Positions 8,858 through 16,679 of a stretch of DNA of 40,157 nucleotides are shown one piece after another. Position 1 is the first letter of the stretch, and each line of letters opens with the position of its first letter. Under the pieces are notes generated by a model, which saw only the letters and a program-made list of their open reading frames with translations, was not told the origin of the DNA and made no database searches. The DNA comes from CAYPEL01 sp964409635 (GTDB lineage: Bacteria > Pseudomonadota > Gammaproteobacteria > DSM-19610). The position numbers and the translations under genes were made by a program. Location: positions 1 to 40,157 of the forward strand of contig CAYPEL010000004.1 in NCBI GenBank assembly GCA_964409635.1, in the 5' to 3' direction.

Positions 8858-8915
8858 AATGGACTCAAAGAAAACATTAACTCTAACTCTATAGCGGCCA
8901 AAAACTGATAAATTC

Positions 8916-8931
8916 AGGGCTTCTCAGCCCT
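8916..8931 (-). terminator. Small hairpin between acyl-CoA ligase and barrel-protein genes
   Basis: A perfect 6-base stem (AGGGCT at 8916-8921, AGCCCT at 8926-8931) with a TCTC loop lies in the 120-base gap after the acyl-CoA ligase stop. The minus-strand sequence after it (GAATTTATC) is only mildly T-rich. It could be a weak terminator or attenuator. Confidence 0.3.
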
Positions 8932-8977
8932 AAATTCTGATTTCATCAGATTACTTCCATACAATGTTGTCGGATTA

Positions 8978-10795
8978 CTAGCTTGCATACATAGTCTCAA
9001 TATCCAGCTTATATCGCTCAATGATTTTAGCGCGTTTTAATTTTAGCGTTGGCGTTATCAACCCGTCTTCAACCGTCCAGGGTTCAAGATAGAGCTTTAC
9101 CTTGCGTATTTTGGCATAGCCCGGGAACTCGTTGAGTTGCCCTTTTATAAACGACAGGATTTTCTTCTGCAAGCGCTCATTATCCAGACTGCCGCGCTCG
9201 AACGGGTCAATCTCCAGATTCTTTGCCAGACTAAACCAACTGTCTGAATTTAACACCAGCAACGCACCGAGACAGGCTTCACTTTCGCCCACAACCAGTG
9301 CCTGTTCAATCAATGGATGCAGGCACAGTGCAGCCTCCATATCACCGGGCGGAATTTTCTCGCCATTAGACAATACCAGAATATCCTTGATACGGCCGGT
9401 AATATAAATCCGCCCGCCTTCCAGCCGTGCCTGGTCACCGGTATGCAGCCAGCCATCCGGATCGATCATTGCAGAGGTTGCCGCATGATTATTCCAATAG
9501 CCCAGCATGACACCCGGGCTCAATACCTGCAGCTCATTATTAGCGCCGATGCGTACTTCCATTCCGCGCAGTGGTTCGCCAACACTCGCCGGATCGTTAT
9601 TGCCTGGCCGGTTGACGCTGATCACCGGACTGGTTTCAGTCAGACCGTAACCTTGCAGAATTTCTACACCCATGCCTATGAAAGTTCGCGACACGGGCAA
9701 GGGGAGGGCAGCACCACCGCTGATGGCATAACGCAAACGCCCGCCCAACTTGGCTACTACTTTGCTGGCAACCAGTTTCTGCAACAATGGATTCAGCAAT
9801 AAAGCCGGCCGCCAGCCGGCCGCACCCTGTTTGCGTTTGTAACAGCGCCAACCCGTATTCACGGTGGCGCGAAACAGGCTGCGCGCGAATCCAGAACCCT
9901 TTTCCAGTTGCTCATGAATACGACCGTGCACGCGCTCAAAAATGCGTGGCACAGCGATCATCACGCTGGGACGGATAATCTGTAAATCATCCGCCAATTG
10001 ATTGATGGATCGTGAATAGGCCACTGCAGCGCCCGCCATCATGGGTAAATAATAGCCACCGGTTCTTTCAAAGGTATGTGACAACGGCAAAAAAGACAGG
10101 AATACATCCTCTTCGTAGCAATCCACAGAAGCGGCGGCGGCATGCGCGACCGACAACATATTCCAGTGGCTCAGCATGACGCCCTTGGAACGGCCAGTAG
10201 TACCGGAGGTATAGACAATGGATGCCAGAGCGTGGCGATCCAGGTTGCGCGGTTCACCAGGTTGACCGGATACGCCCGCCAGCCAGGTTTCGACCGCTTG
10301 CACTTTTACGTCGCCGAGGGCATCCAATTCATCGTCAGAAGGCGGCTCAAGCAACACAACGTGCTGCAACGATTGGCAGTCAGATAAGGCCGGGGCGAGC
10401 TTACGCCACTGCGCGAGGTTGAGCACAAAGAGTAGCCGTACCGCCGCATCCTGGATAATATAAGCCACGTTGTCTGGCCGGTCTTCGGTGTACAAAGGCA
10501 CAGTCACCAGGCCTTCACTCATGGCTGCCATGTCAAACGCTACCCATTCCACGCCATTACGCAAGCGGATCGCCACCCGGTCACCGGTTGAGAAACCTTC
10601 GGTGGCTAGCGCCAGTCGCCAGCGATCAACCTGCCGCGCCATATCAGCCCAGCTGTAATCCGTCCACTGTCGTGCCTGCTTGTCATAACCCGTATAAGCT
10701 GTCCGCTCTGGGCTGCGCTTGACCCGAAGCCGAAACAAGCCATCCAGTGTTGCCGCCGCCTCAGCCGCTATCAGATCTTCCTGCCACTCGGTCAT
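8978..10795 (-). CDS. Long-chain fatty acid--CoA ligase (AMP-forming)
   Basis: An acyl-adenylate-forming enzyme of 605 residues that activates long-chain fatty acids to acyl-CoA with ATP. All core motifs are present: the P-loop YTSGTTGRSKGVMLSH, the A5 motif GYGLTETSPV, the A7 region DGWLHTGD and the A8 hinge GRIKDILVLSNGEKIPP. The length and the 'FLSFLPLSHTFERTGGYY' segment fit the FadD15/AMP-binding group with the large 600-residue architecture rather than classical FadD. ATG at 10795 is chosen because AAGTGG lies just upstream; a GTG at 10801 in the same frame is possible. It diverges from thiS across a short gap of about 55 bases. Use in fatty-acid recycling or lipid synthesis cannot be separated by sequence. 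Confidence 0.9.
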   Translation of the reverse strand: MTEWQEDLIAAEAAATLDGLFRLRVKRSPERTAYTGYDKQARQWTDYSWADMARQVDRWRLALATEGFSTGDRVAIRLRNGVEWVAFDMAAMSEGLVTVPLYTEDRPDNVAYIIQDAAVRLLFVLNLAQWRKLAPALSDCQSLQHVVLLEPPSDDELDALGDVKVQAVETWLAGVSGQPGEPRNLDRHALASIVYTSGTTGRSKGVMLSHWNMLSVAHAAAASVDCYEEDVFLSFLPLSHTFERTGGYYLPMMAGAAVAYSRSINQLADDLQIIRPSVMIAVPRIFERVHGRIHEQLEKGSGFARSLFRATVNTGWRCYKRKQGAAGWRPALLLNPLLQKLVASKVVAKLGGRLRYAISGGAALPLPVSRTFIGMGVEILQGYGLTETSPVISVNRPGNNDPASVGEPLRGMEVRIGANNELQVLSPGVMLGYWNNHAATSAMIDPDGWLHTGDQARLEGGRIYITGRIKDILVLSNGEKIPPGDMEAALCLHPLIEQALVVGESEACLGALLVLNSDSWFSLAKNLEIDPFERGSLDNERLQKKILSFIKGQLNEFPGYAKIRKVKLYLEPWTVEDGLITPTLKLKRAKIIERYKLDIETMYAS

Positions 10796-10841
10796 AACCA
10801 CTTATTTGTGCAGAGATTCAAAGCAAATGCAACTTTTACGG

Positions 10842-10847
10842 TAGAAT
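10842..10847 (+). promoter_or_regulatory. Possible -10 element of the thiS-thiG-trmB operon
   Basis: TAGAAT at 10842-10847 is a good -10 box only 6 bases before the thiS ATG, with TTCAAA as a weak -35 about 19 bases upstream. If it is used, the transcript would start at or next to the start codon and thiS would be leaderless, which agrees with the missing ribosome-binding site. No thiamine-pyrophosphate riboswitch fits in this gap. Confidence 0.3.
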
Positions 10848-10853
10848 ATCTGC

Positions 10854-11054
10854 ATGGAAGTCATTATCAACGGTAAAACTCAGGAGCTCGCTGAGGATAC
10901 CAGTGCTTTGCAATTGATCGATCAACTTGGGCTATCCACCCAGCGGTTGGCCGTGGAAGTCAATCTTGAAATTGTGCCCCGCAGCCAGTTCGAAACCCAC
11001 CGTTTCAAAACCGGTGACCGTATCGAAATTGTGCACGCCATCGGCGGTGGCTAA
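10854..11054 (+). CDS. thiS: Sulfur carrier protein ThiS
   Basis: A 66-residue ubiquitin-like protein that is adenylated and thiocarboxylated at its C-terminus, then donates sulfur to ThiG for the thiamine thiazole ring. It shows the usual MEVIINGK start, the VAVEVN-like core (LAVEVNLEIVPRS) and the RIEIVHAIGGG end with the essential Gly-Gly. Size and fold pattern fit exactly. No ribosome-binding site is visible before the ATG. thiG follows after 68 bases on the same strand. The ThiF/MoeB activating enzyme and ThiC are not in the window. Confidence 0.95.
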   Translation: MEVIINGKTQELAEDTSALQLIDQLGLSTQRLAVEVNLEIVPRSQFETHRFKTGDRIEIVHAIGGG

Positions 11055-11122
11055 TAAACCTTGTAGCCCATCAACCTGATAATGACGGCTACTAAGACTC
11101 TCTTAGCTCAAGGAAATAATTC

Positions 11123-11938
11123 ATGTCTACAGTGATGCGCCCACAATCCTTCCAAGCCGATGACGATGCACTGGTCATCGATGGCAAGACCTACCAGTCA
11201 CGCTTACTGGTCGGCACCGGCAAGTACAAGGACATGGAAGAAACCCGGCTCGCCGTTGCAGCCAGTGGCGCGGAGATCATCACCGTCGCGATACGGAGAA
11301 CCAACATCGGTCAGCTACCGGGCGAAGCCAATTTACTGGAAACCCTGCCGCCCGACCAGTATACCTATTTACCTAATACCGCCGGTTGTTATACCGCCGA
11401 AGACGCCGTCCGCACCTGCCGGCTGGCGCGTGAGCTGCTGGATGGCCATGACCTGGTCAAGCTGGAAGTCCTAGGCGATGAAAAAACCCTGTTTCCGGAT
11501 ATTATCCAGACACTGCAGGCGGCCGAAACCCTGATAGCCGATAATTTTAAGGTCATGGTGTATACCAACGATGACCCGATCATCGCCCGGCGCTTTGAAG
11601 AAATGGGTTGTGTCGCCGTGATGCCACTAGCCGCGCCCATTGGTTCTGGTCTCGGCATCAGGAATCCGCACAATATCTTTACCATTGTCGAAAACTCGAC
11701 GGTTCCGATCCTGGTGGATGCCGGGGTCGGTTGCGCATCTGATGCAGCAATTGCGATGGAACTCGGCTGTGATGGGGTACTGATGAATACTGCAATAGCC
11801 GGCGCACAAGACCCTGTGCTCATGGCTTCCGCCATGAAAAAAGCCATTGAAGCTGGCCGCGAATCATTCCTGTCAGGACGTATTCCAAAAAAACGCTTTG
11901 CCAGCGCTTCATCGCCTATCGACGGTACTTTCTTTTAA
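11123..11938 (+). CDS. thiG: Thiazole synthase ThiG
   Basis: A TIM-barrel enzyme of 271 residues that condenses deoxyxylulose 5-phosphate, dehydroglycine and the sulfur from ThiS into the thiazole phosphate of thiamine. It shows the N-terminal RLLVGTGKY, the VAIRR and LPNTAGC blocks, DLVKLEVLG with the lysine that forms the Schiff base, and the phosphate-binding MPLAAPIGSGLGI and VDAGVG loops. An AAGGA site precedes the ATG. It is the middle gene of thiS-thiG-trmB, an order common in gammaproteobacteria. It is slightly longer than the minimal family because of a ~15-residue N-terminal extension. Confidence 0.96.
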   Translation: MSTVMRPQSFQADDDALVIDGKTYQSRLLVGTGKYKDMEETRLAVAASGAEIITVAIRRTNIGQLPGEANLLETLPPDQYTYLPNTAGCYTAEDAVRTCRLARELLDGHDLVKLEVLGDEKTLFPDIIQTLQAAETLIADNFKVMVYTNDDPIIARRFEEMGCVAVMPLAAPIGSGLGIRNPHNIFTIVENSTVPILVDAGVGCASDAAIAMELGCDGVLMNTAIAGAQDPVLMASAMKKAIEAGRESFLSGRIPKKRFASASSPIDGTFF

Positions 11939-11984
11939 GTAAAGCAGCAATAGACTCACCGCGACGAAAACCTCCGGTTATCCT

Positions 11985-12749
11985 ATGGCCGTACGTAATC
12001 CTGTAAATTCTCTCGCCAAGCCGCACGCCGCGCCCGGCAATTCTGCAAATTCAAGCACTCCACGGCGGCGTATCCGTTCATTTGTCCGCCGGGAAGGCCG
12101 CCTCACAGAAGGCCAGCAACGTGCACTCGACACAGCTTGGCCTGTCTATGGCATTGAGCCTGTACAACAGGTGAATGTCGATGAGCTGTTTGGAAGAATG
12201 GCGCCGCTGACCCTGGAAATCGGTTTTGGCAACGGGGTTTCGCTAGCCGCCATGGCAGAAGCTGCGCCTGAAATAAACTTCCTGGGTATCGAAGTCCATA
12301 GACCGGGCGTTGGCCACTTGCTCTATCAATTACAACAAAAGCAAATCAAAAACATCAGGGTCTGGTGCCATGATGCCGTTGAAATCCTTAGCCATCAGAT
12401 AGCTGACAGTTCTCTCGACCGGGTACTGCTATTTTTCCCCGATCCCTGGCCCAAGCGTAAGCACCATAAACGGCGCCTGATACAGGATGACTTCACCACA
12501 TTGATTGCCCAAAAGCTAAAACCGGGTGGCCACTTGCATATGGCGACCGACTGGCGTGATTACGCCAAACATATACAGAAAACCCTGGATGCGAATCCAT
12601 TATTCCTCAGTCTCGCCGCTCCAGGGCAATTTGCTGCGCGGCCGGATTACCGGCCTGAAACACGCTTTGAAACGCGTGGAAAGCGGCTCGGCCACGCTGT
12701 CTACGATCTGATTTATCAACGCATTGGTAATCCTTCAACAGGATGCTGA
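11985..12749 (+). CDS. trmB: tRNA (guanine-N7-)-methyltransferase TrmB
   Basis: A SAM-dependent methyltransferase of 254 residues that makes m7G46 in the tRNA variable loop. The SAM-binding motif LEIGFGNG is followed by FLGIEVHRPGVGHLL, the family signature FFPDPWPKRKHHKRRL, and the C-terminal YRPETRFETRGKRLGHAVYDL. The first ~35 residues are a basic, probably disordered extension. ATG at 11985 lacks a strong ribosome-binding site, and it begins only 46 bases after thiG, consistent with read-through from the thi genes. Its stop codon lies within a 7-bp hairpin. Confidence 0.95.
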   Translation: MAVRNPVNSLAKPHAAPGNSANSSTPRRRIRSFVRREGRLTEGQQRALDTAWPVYGIEPVQQVNVDELFGRMAPLTLEIGFGNGVSLAAMAEAAPEINFLGIEVHRPGVGHLLYQLQQKQIKNIRVWCHDAVEILSHQIADSSLDRVLLFFPDPWPKRKHHKRRLIQDDFTTLIAQKLKPGGHLHMATDWRDYAKHIQKTLDANPLFLSLAAPGQFAARPDYRPETRFETRGKRLGHAVYDLIYQRIGNPSTGC

Positions 12750-12764
12750 CGGGTTCAGTCAGCA
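12744..12764 (+). terminator. Hairpin overlapping the trmB stop codon
   Basis: TGCTGAC (12744-12750) and GTCAGCA (12758-12764) form a perfect 7-base stem with a 7-base loop, and the trmB TGA is inside the left arm. No T-run follows, so intrinsic termination is uncertain. The next feature in this 267-base gap is the palindrome at 12941. Confidence 0.3.
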
Positions 12765-12940
12765 CCTTCGTCTATAACCCTAAAAATCAAATGCTTGCAG
12801 AGGCATGGCGGAAGGCAGCCAAAAATGGTTCAATACGCGGTTTCGTCGCCACAGAGTTACGGCAGCTAACTGGCGCTATCGAATCATCGCCTGCATTTCC
12901 TCTTGGCTCAGTTATCTGAGGGGTAGAAACGCAGGCAAAC

Positions 12941-12980
12941 GTGCTAACCCTGTAGGGCAAGCACAATCACGCTTTTTTTT
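12941..12980 (+). promoter_or_regulatory. Imperfect palindrome plus T8 tract ahead of phosphoribulokinase
   Basis: GTGCT-AA-CCCT-GT-AGGG-CA-AGCAC (12941-12964) is symmetrical apart from a two-base internal bulge, and a run of eight T follows at 12973-12980, about 35 bases before the prk start. It can be read as a terminator ending trmB transcription or as an operator for the carbon-fixation gene. Nothing in the sequence chooses between them, and no convincing CbbR-type site was found. Confidence 0.4.
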
Positions 12981-13016
12981 AAAATATTAAAACTTAAGTT
13001 TGTTGAGGAGACTGGT

Positions 13017-13895
13017 ATGTCTAAAAAACATCCGATAATTGCGGTAACGGGTTCGTCTGGTGCCGGCACTACGACGGTTAAGGTTGCATTTGAACACATA
13101 TTCCTGCGCGAAGGCCTGAACCCCGCCGTCATCGAAGGCGATAGTTACCACCGCTTTGACCGCATGGCTATGAAAAGCGCAATGCAAAAGGCCGAAGCCG
13201 AAGGCGACCCCAATTTCAGTCATTTTGGTCCACAGGCAAACCTGTTCGACAAGCTTGCAGAGACGTTTGAAACCTATAGCAAGACGGGTAGCTGTGAGCG
13301 CCGCTATTACCTGCACAGCGATGAAGAAGCCGAACCCTTCGGCCAGAAACCTGGCGAATTCACCCCTTGGGAAAAGGTTCCGCCTGGCACAGATTTGCTA
13401 TTTTATGAAGGCCTGCACGGTGGTGTTACCGACGGTGAAACCAATGTTGCCAAGCACGTTGATATGCTGATCGGTGTTGTGCCGCTGGTTAATCTGGAGT
13501 GGATCCAGAAAATCCACCGCGATTGCGCCCAGCGCGGTTACTCAGCCGAAGCGGTTACTGACACTATCCTGCGCCGTATGCACGACTATGTACATTTCAT
13601 AACACCGCAGTTCTCACGCGCCGATATCAACTTCCAGCGGGTACCAACGGTCGATACATCCAACCCGTTTATTGCGCGTGACATCCCGACACCGGACGAA
13701 AGCTTTGTTGTCATCCGCTTCCAGGATCCGAAAAAACTGGAAGTTGATTTCCCCTATCTGCTGAGCATGCTGGACGATTCCTTCATGTCACGGCGCAACA
13801 GTATCGTGGTACCGGGCGGAAAAATGGGCTTTGCCATGGAAATCATCCTGGCACCGATCATTGAACGCTTGATGCAAACCAAGAAAACCGCCTGA
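13017..13895 (+). CDS. prkB: Phosphoribulokinase (class I, Calvin cycle)
   Basis: Phosphorylates ribulose 5-phosphate with ATP to ribulose 1,5-bisphosphate, the RuBisCO substrate. This 292-residue protein has the Walker A loop GSSGAGTTT (residues 12-20), the VIEGDSYHRFDR block, and the LLFYEGLHGG strand typical of octameric proteobacterial phosphoribulokinases. A strong GAGGAG site precedes the ATG. It stands alone, with its own upstream palindrome and a strong downstream hairpin, so it appears monocistronic. RuBisCO and other Calvin genes are not within 13 kb upstream or 26 kb downstream. Together with the sulfur-oxidation genes it indicates chemolithoautotrophy. Confidence 0.96.
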   Translation: MSKKHPIIAVTGSSGAGTTTVKVAFEHIFLREGLNPAVIEGDSYHRFDRMAMKSAMQKAEAEGDPNFSHFGPQANLFDKLAETFETYSKTGSCERRYYLHSDEEAEPFGQKPGEFTPWEKVPPGTDLLFYEGLHGGVTDGETNVAKHVDMLIGVVPLVNLEWIQKIHRDCAQRGYSAEAVTDTILRRMHDYVHFITPQFSRADINFQRVPTVDTSNPFIARDIPTPDESFVVIRFQDPKKLEVDFPYLLSMLDDSFMSRRNSIVVPGGKMGFAMEIILAPIIERLMQTKKTA

Positions 13896-13901
13896 TCCCT
13901 G

Positions 13902-13932
13902 TAACCCCGGGCAACAGCCTGGCCCGGGGTTA
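13902..13932 (+). terminator. Strong hairpin after phosphoribulokinase
   Basis: A perfect 11-base G+C-rich inverted repeat (TAACCCCGGGC at 13902-13912, GCCCGGGGTTA at 13922-13932) with a 9-base loop begins 6 bases after the prk stop. The following sequence (GTGCTTTG) has only a short T run. It should at least protect the prk mRNA end and probably terminates it. Confidence 0.65.
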
Positions 13933-14083
13933 GTGCTTTGCCGTTATGGCTCAATGCGCGATAACAAAATCTTCTAATTTCATACAAATCCCTACCATTA
14001 GCCTGCTATTACTCCAATTAGCTGACTTTTCTTGAAAAGATATTACTTTTCAAGCCCATCTTACTGATTTATCAATATTTCAC

Positions 14084-14111
14084 TTGCAGAATAATGTCTG
14101 GCGTCTATACT
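14084..14111 (+). promoter_or_regulatory. Probable promoter of the small-gene pair
   Basis: TTGCAG (14084-14089) and TATACT (14106-14111) are separated by 16 bases. The -10 matches 5 of 6 consensus bases. A transcript would have a leader of about 45 bases with a strong AGGAGG site just before the GTG start at 14163. Confidence 0.5.
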
Positions 14112-14162
14112 TTATGGTAGTAGTGACAGTTTTTCCACGATCCAGATCCAGGAGGACGACGG

Positions 14163-14351
14163 GTGATTATTACCACAATTGACCCAATTACGGGCCAAAA
14201 AATACTTCAGCCTGCAAACCACCCTTTTGTGGATGAGGGGCATGGGTATGCCCAAACCCGGATCTACTTTGAATCCGAAACGACCCGACAGCGATACCTG
14301 GAAAACGAATCTCCTGATCCGCTTGATCTTGCATACCCGGTAAACGATTAA
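14163..14351 (+). CDS. Small protein of unknown function (62 residues)
   Basis: I do not recognise this protein. It starts at a GTG preceded by an unusually strong ribosome-binding site (CCAGGAGG) and a promoter-like pair, so expression looks real. It begins MIITTIDPITGQKI, is acidic overall, contains a HPFVDEGHGYAQTRIYF segment, and has no membrane helix, signal or cysteine. It is probably a small soluble cytoplasmic protein. A second small gene starts 10 bases after its stop. The pair sits between phosphoribulokinase and heme A synthase. Confidence 0.7.
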   Translation: MIITTIDPITGQKILQPANHPFVDEGHGYAQTRIYFESETTRQRYLENESPDPLDLAYPVND

Positions 14352-14361
14352 CTTTTCAGCT

Positions 14362-14628
14362 ATGCCGCAACTGATGCACGATATCGAGCGCTACCTGCTC
14401 TCATGCCGTGAGTTGACCGCATTCTGCAGCCAGAATGGCTGGATAGATAAAAAATCACTGTACTACGAAATCATCGAACAAAACGATCATCAGATTATTG
14501 CGCAAGTACAATTCAACGAACTGCTAATGAACGGTTCGGGAACCAGCCTTGACCGTATACCTTGCCAAGGCCGCTTAAGATTAACTCTGGATCGTTACGG
14601 TCAAGTGGTACAAGCTGAGCTGCTCTAA
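14362..14628 (+). CDS. Small protein of unknown function (88 residues)
   Basis: I do not recognise it. The N-terminal helix resembles MHDIERYLLSCRELTAFC, and the second half looks like two or three beta strands (YYEIIEQNDHQIIAQVQF, GRLRLTLDRYGQVVQAELL). That suggests a compact alpha/beta fold of about 85 residues with two cysteines in the first third. Start is ATG 14362 or ATG 14374; neither has a good ribosome-binding site, so translation may be coupled to the preceding small gene 10 bases upstream. The products may act together, which is inference from spacing only. Confidence 0.6.
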   Translation: MPQLMHDIERYLLSCRELTAFCSQNGWIDKKSLYYEIIEQNDHQIIAQVQFNELLMNGSGTSLDRIPCQGRLRLTLDRYGQVVQAELL

Positions 14629-14737
14629 CCCTAGACATCGTGTATTGACCTGCCCAAACCTCACTAGCACTGCACAAGCAAAGCAGCTCCGCATCCGGTA
14701 AAATTAGCCGTTAGTTTTTAAAAACAACGGTACTGTC

Positions 14738-15772
14738 TTGAAGCCTAGCAATTCCGCTATAAAACCATCGAGCAGCATTGCAGCCTGGCTATTGCTGTGC
14801 TGCATTATGATTTACGCCATGGTTGTCCTGGGTGGCGTGACGCGCCTGACAGGTTCTGGCTTGTCCATGGTGGAATGGAATCCTTTTTTCGGCTTTGTGC
14901 CACCCATGTCAGAACAGGAATGGCTGGACGTTTTCAGCAAATACCAAGCATCACCGGAATATCAACAAATCAATCTGGGAATGGATTTGCATGGCTTTAA
15001 ATCTATTTACTGGTTTGAATTTGCACACCGCGTTCTTGGACGCTTGATCGGCATAGTATTTTTAATACCTTTTTTATATTTTCTGTTGCGCAAAATGCTG
15101 CCAGCCAAGCTGACACCGAAACTCATCGTAGCTTTCACGCTGGGTGGATTACAGGGTTTATTGGGCTGGTATATGGTAAAAAGCGGCTTGACCGACAACC
15201 CACACGTCAGTCAATACCGGCTTACTGCACACTTGGGGCTTGCGCTTGTTATTTATGCCTGGCTGTTCTGGATATTTCTCGATTTGGTTGACTACCCGCG
15301 GGCAGCGTCAGAGACATCACCAAAAAGATATCGTATCAGCCAGCTACTCTTGGCGCTGGTTGCATTGACCATCGCGTCTGGTGGATTTGTCGCCGGACTC
15401 AAGGCTGGCTATGTCTACAACACCTTCCCAAAGATGGCTGGGCAATGGCTACCACCCGCAGGCTGGATGCTGCAACCGGGCTGGCGTAACCTGTTCGAGA
15501 ATGTTGCCACCGTCCAGTTCAACCATCGCCTGCTTGCCACCACTACTCTGATCAGCACACTTTGGTTCGGAATTTTAATGCACAAACGGGTTGGCACACT
15601 GGCAACCCGCCTGGGAATCTATGCGCTCATGGCCGCCGTTTGCCTCCAGGCCGCACTGGGAATTTCCACGCTGCTGCTGCATATGCCTGTCGCACTGGCC
15701 GCAACACACCAGGCTGGTGCTGTATTGTTCCTGAGCAGTATGCTGTTTGTTGCACACCGGCTGCGGGCGTAA
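14738..15772 (+). CDS. ctaA: Heme A synthase (COX15/CtaA family)
   Basis: Converts heme O to heme A for aa3-type cytochrome oxidases, in the inner membrane. The 344-residue protein has eight predicted membrane helices and the family blocks GGVTRLTGSGLSMVEW, EFAHRVLGR, AHLGLAL, VQFNHRLLA and ATHQAGAVL, which carry the conserved heme-ligand histidines. The frame's first start is a TTG at 14738 with no strong ribosome-binding site, and the first internal ATG would remove most of the first helix, so TTG is kept. The heme O synthase (ctaB) and oxidase genes are outside the window. A bidirectional terminator-like hairpin follows at once. Confidence 0.9.
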   Translation: MKPSNSAIKPSSSIAAWLLLCCIMIYAMVVLGGVTRLTGSGLSMVEWNPFFGFVPPMSEQEWLDVFSKYQASPEYQQINLGMDLHGFKSIYWFEFAHRVLGRLIGIVFLIPFLYFLLRKMLPAKLTPKLIVAFTLGGLQGLLGWYMVKSGLTDNPHVSQYRLTAHLGLALVIYAWLFWIFLDLVDYPRAASETSPKRYRISQLLLALVALTIASGGFVAGLKAGYVYNTFPKMAGQWLPPAGWMLQPGWRNLFENVATVQFNHRLLATTTLISTLWFGILMHKRVGTLATRLGIYALMAAVCLQAALGISTLLLHMPVALAATHQAGAVLFLSSMLFVAHRLRA

Positions 15773-15796
15773 AAAAACCTGTTTTACCAGGCTTTT
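15773..15796. terminator. Bidirectional terminator between ctaA and the cytochrome c gene
   Basis: AAAAACCTG (15773-15781) and CAGGCTTTT (15788-15796) pair with one mismatch around a 6-base loop. The A-rich left arm and T-rich right arm would act as U-tracts for both converging genes. It begins directly after the ctaA stop and ends 12 bases from the cytochrome c stop. Confidence 0.5.
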
Positions 15797-15808
15797 CGCA
15801 CCGAAAGA

Positions 15809-16123
15809 CTATTGATTCGATTTAAGGCTTTCATAATAGGCGGAAATATTTTCAATATCTGCATCGCTTAATGGTTTTGCCATGGGTTCCATCGTTGGGT
15901 CTTTTCTTTTACCTGAGCGAAAATCAATCATTTGTTTTTCGAGATAGGCTGCTTTTTGCCCGGCAAGATTGGGCCAGAGTGGATTGTTACTGATGCCATT
16001 GGCGCCATGACAACTGGCACAGGCTGCCGCCTTGGCCTTGCCTGCCGCAATGTCTGCACCCATTACCAGGTTAACCGGTAACAATAGCAGCAAAGCCATT
16101 AATACCGCTGTTGAATTTTTCAT
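15809..16123 (-). CDS. Periplasmic class I cytochrome c
   Basis: A 104-residue precursor with a clear Sec signal peptide (residues 1-22, ending LVMGA). One heme attachment motif, CASCH, is at residues 35-39, and the axial methionine is probably in PTMEPMAKPLS near residue 80. The architecture is that of the small cytochrome c553/c4-half group that shuttles electrons in the periplasm. An AGG site precedes the ATG. The electron donor and acceptor are not shown by the context. In a sulfur oxidiser such cytochromes commonly accept electrons from periplasmic sulfur enzymes or feed terminal oxidases; this is inference. Confidence 0.93.
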   Translation of the reverse strand: MKNSTAVLMALLLLLPVNLVMGADIAAGKAKAAACASCHGANGISNNPLWPNLAGQKAAYLEKQMIDFRSGKRKDPTMEPMAKPLSDADIENISAYYESLKSNQ

Positions 16124-16219
16124 AACTTACCTGCCTGTTATTACAAAGCGGTATAGGTTCTATGCACTATATCCTAACCTTACTTTAGCCCGCAATCAAT
16201 CAAGATAAAAGGCCATACT

Positions 16220-16609
16220 TCAGGCAGCCAATGTATCCCTAACCCTTTCGAGACGGCCACGTACTTCGGCCGCCAAAACATCAACCCCTGCTTTTTCAAC
16301 CAGACCCAACACAGCACCAGGATCCATAAATGCCACTGTAATACTTTGGTCTTCCTCTTCACGTACGACGACATTACAGGGCAACAACAAACCGATATCC
16401 GGGTCAGCCTGTATTGCCTGATTGGCCAGCCCCGGATTGCAGGCGCCGAGAATTTTATAGGGCAAACGATCCACATCGATTTTTTTCTTCAGGGTAGCGG
16501 CAACATCAATTTCCGTCAACACACCAAAGCCTTCTTTCGACAGCGCTTCAGTCACACGTTCAACGACGTCATCAAAGCTGCCTGTTACACTTACGTTAAA
16601 ACCATACAT
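16220..16609 (-). CDS. DUF302 domain protein
   Basis: A 129-residue protein consisting of essentially one DUF302 domain. The N-terminal FDDVVERVTEALSKEGFGVLTEIDV, the ILGACNPGLANQAIQADP block and the LLLPCNVVV strand are characteristic. DUF302 proteins are small, soluble, dimeric alpha/beta proteins without an agreed biochemical role; many occur near redox or sulfur genes. ATG at 16609 has a GGGAG site 8 bases upstream. No signal peptide is present. It lies 96 bases upstream of the cytochrome c gene on the same strand, so the two may share a transcript. Confidence 0.9.
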   Translation of the reverse strand: MYGFNVSVTGSFDDVVERVTEALSKEGFGVLTEIDVAATLKKKIDVDRLPYKILGACNPGLANQAIQADPDIGLLLPCNVVVREEEDQSITVAFMDPGAVLGLVEKAGVDVLAAEVRGRLERVRDTLAA

Positions 16610-16679
16610 TCGGATTCTCCCATGCTTTATTTTCTACCTGCGTTTACCGCCCCAGTACCGGCATCTTAACATTTGCACC

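Noticed and set aside
8148..8894. A 248-codon open frame on the plus strand, opposite the barrel-protein gene.
   Set aside because: The predicted protein is Ser/Arg-rich with no domain pattern, whereas the minus-strand frame has a signal peptide and barrel-like strands. It is the antisense shadow.
10796..10853. Possible TPP riboswitch upstream of thiS.
   Set aside because: The gap is under 60 bases and lacks the conserved CUGAGA and ACCUGAUCUGG-type segments.
12805..12990. A 61-codon plus-strand frame between trmB and phosphoribulokinase.
   Set aside because: Basic, aromatic-rich translation without protein-like pattern; it overlaps the palindrome and T tract.
16142..16155. TACAAAGCGGTATA occurs twice (16142-16155 and 18965-18978), each time upstream of a minus-strand gene.
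   Set aside because: A 14-base match on this scale is near what chance allows, and the distances to the genes differ (about 20 versus 115 bases).
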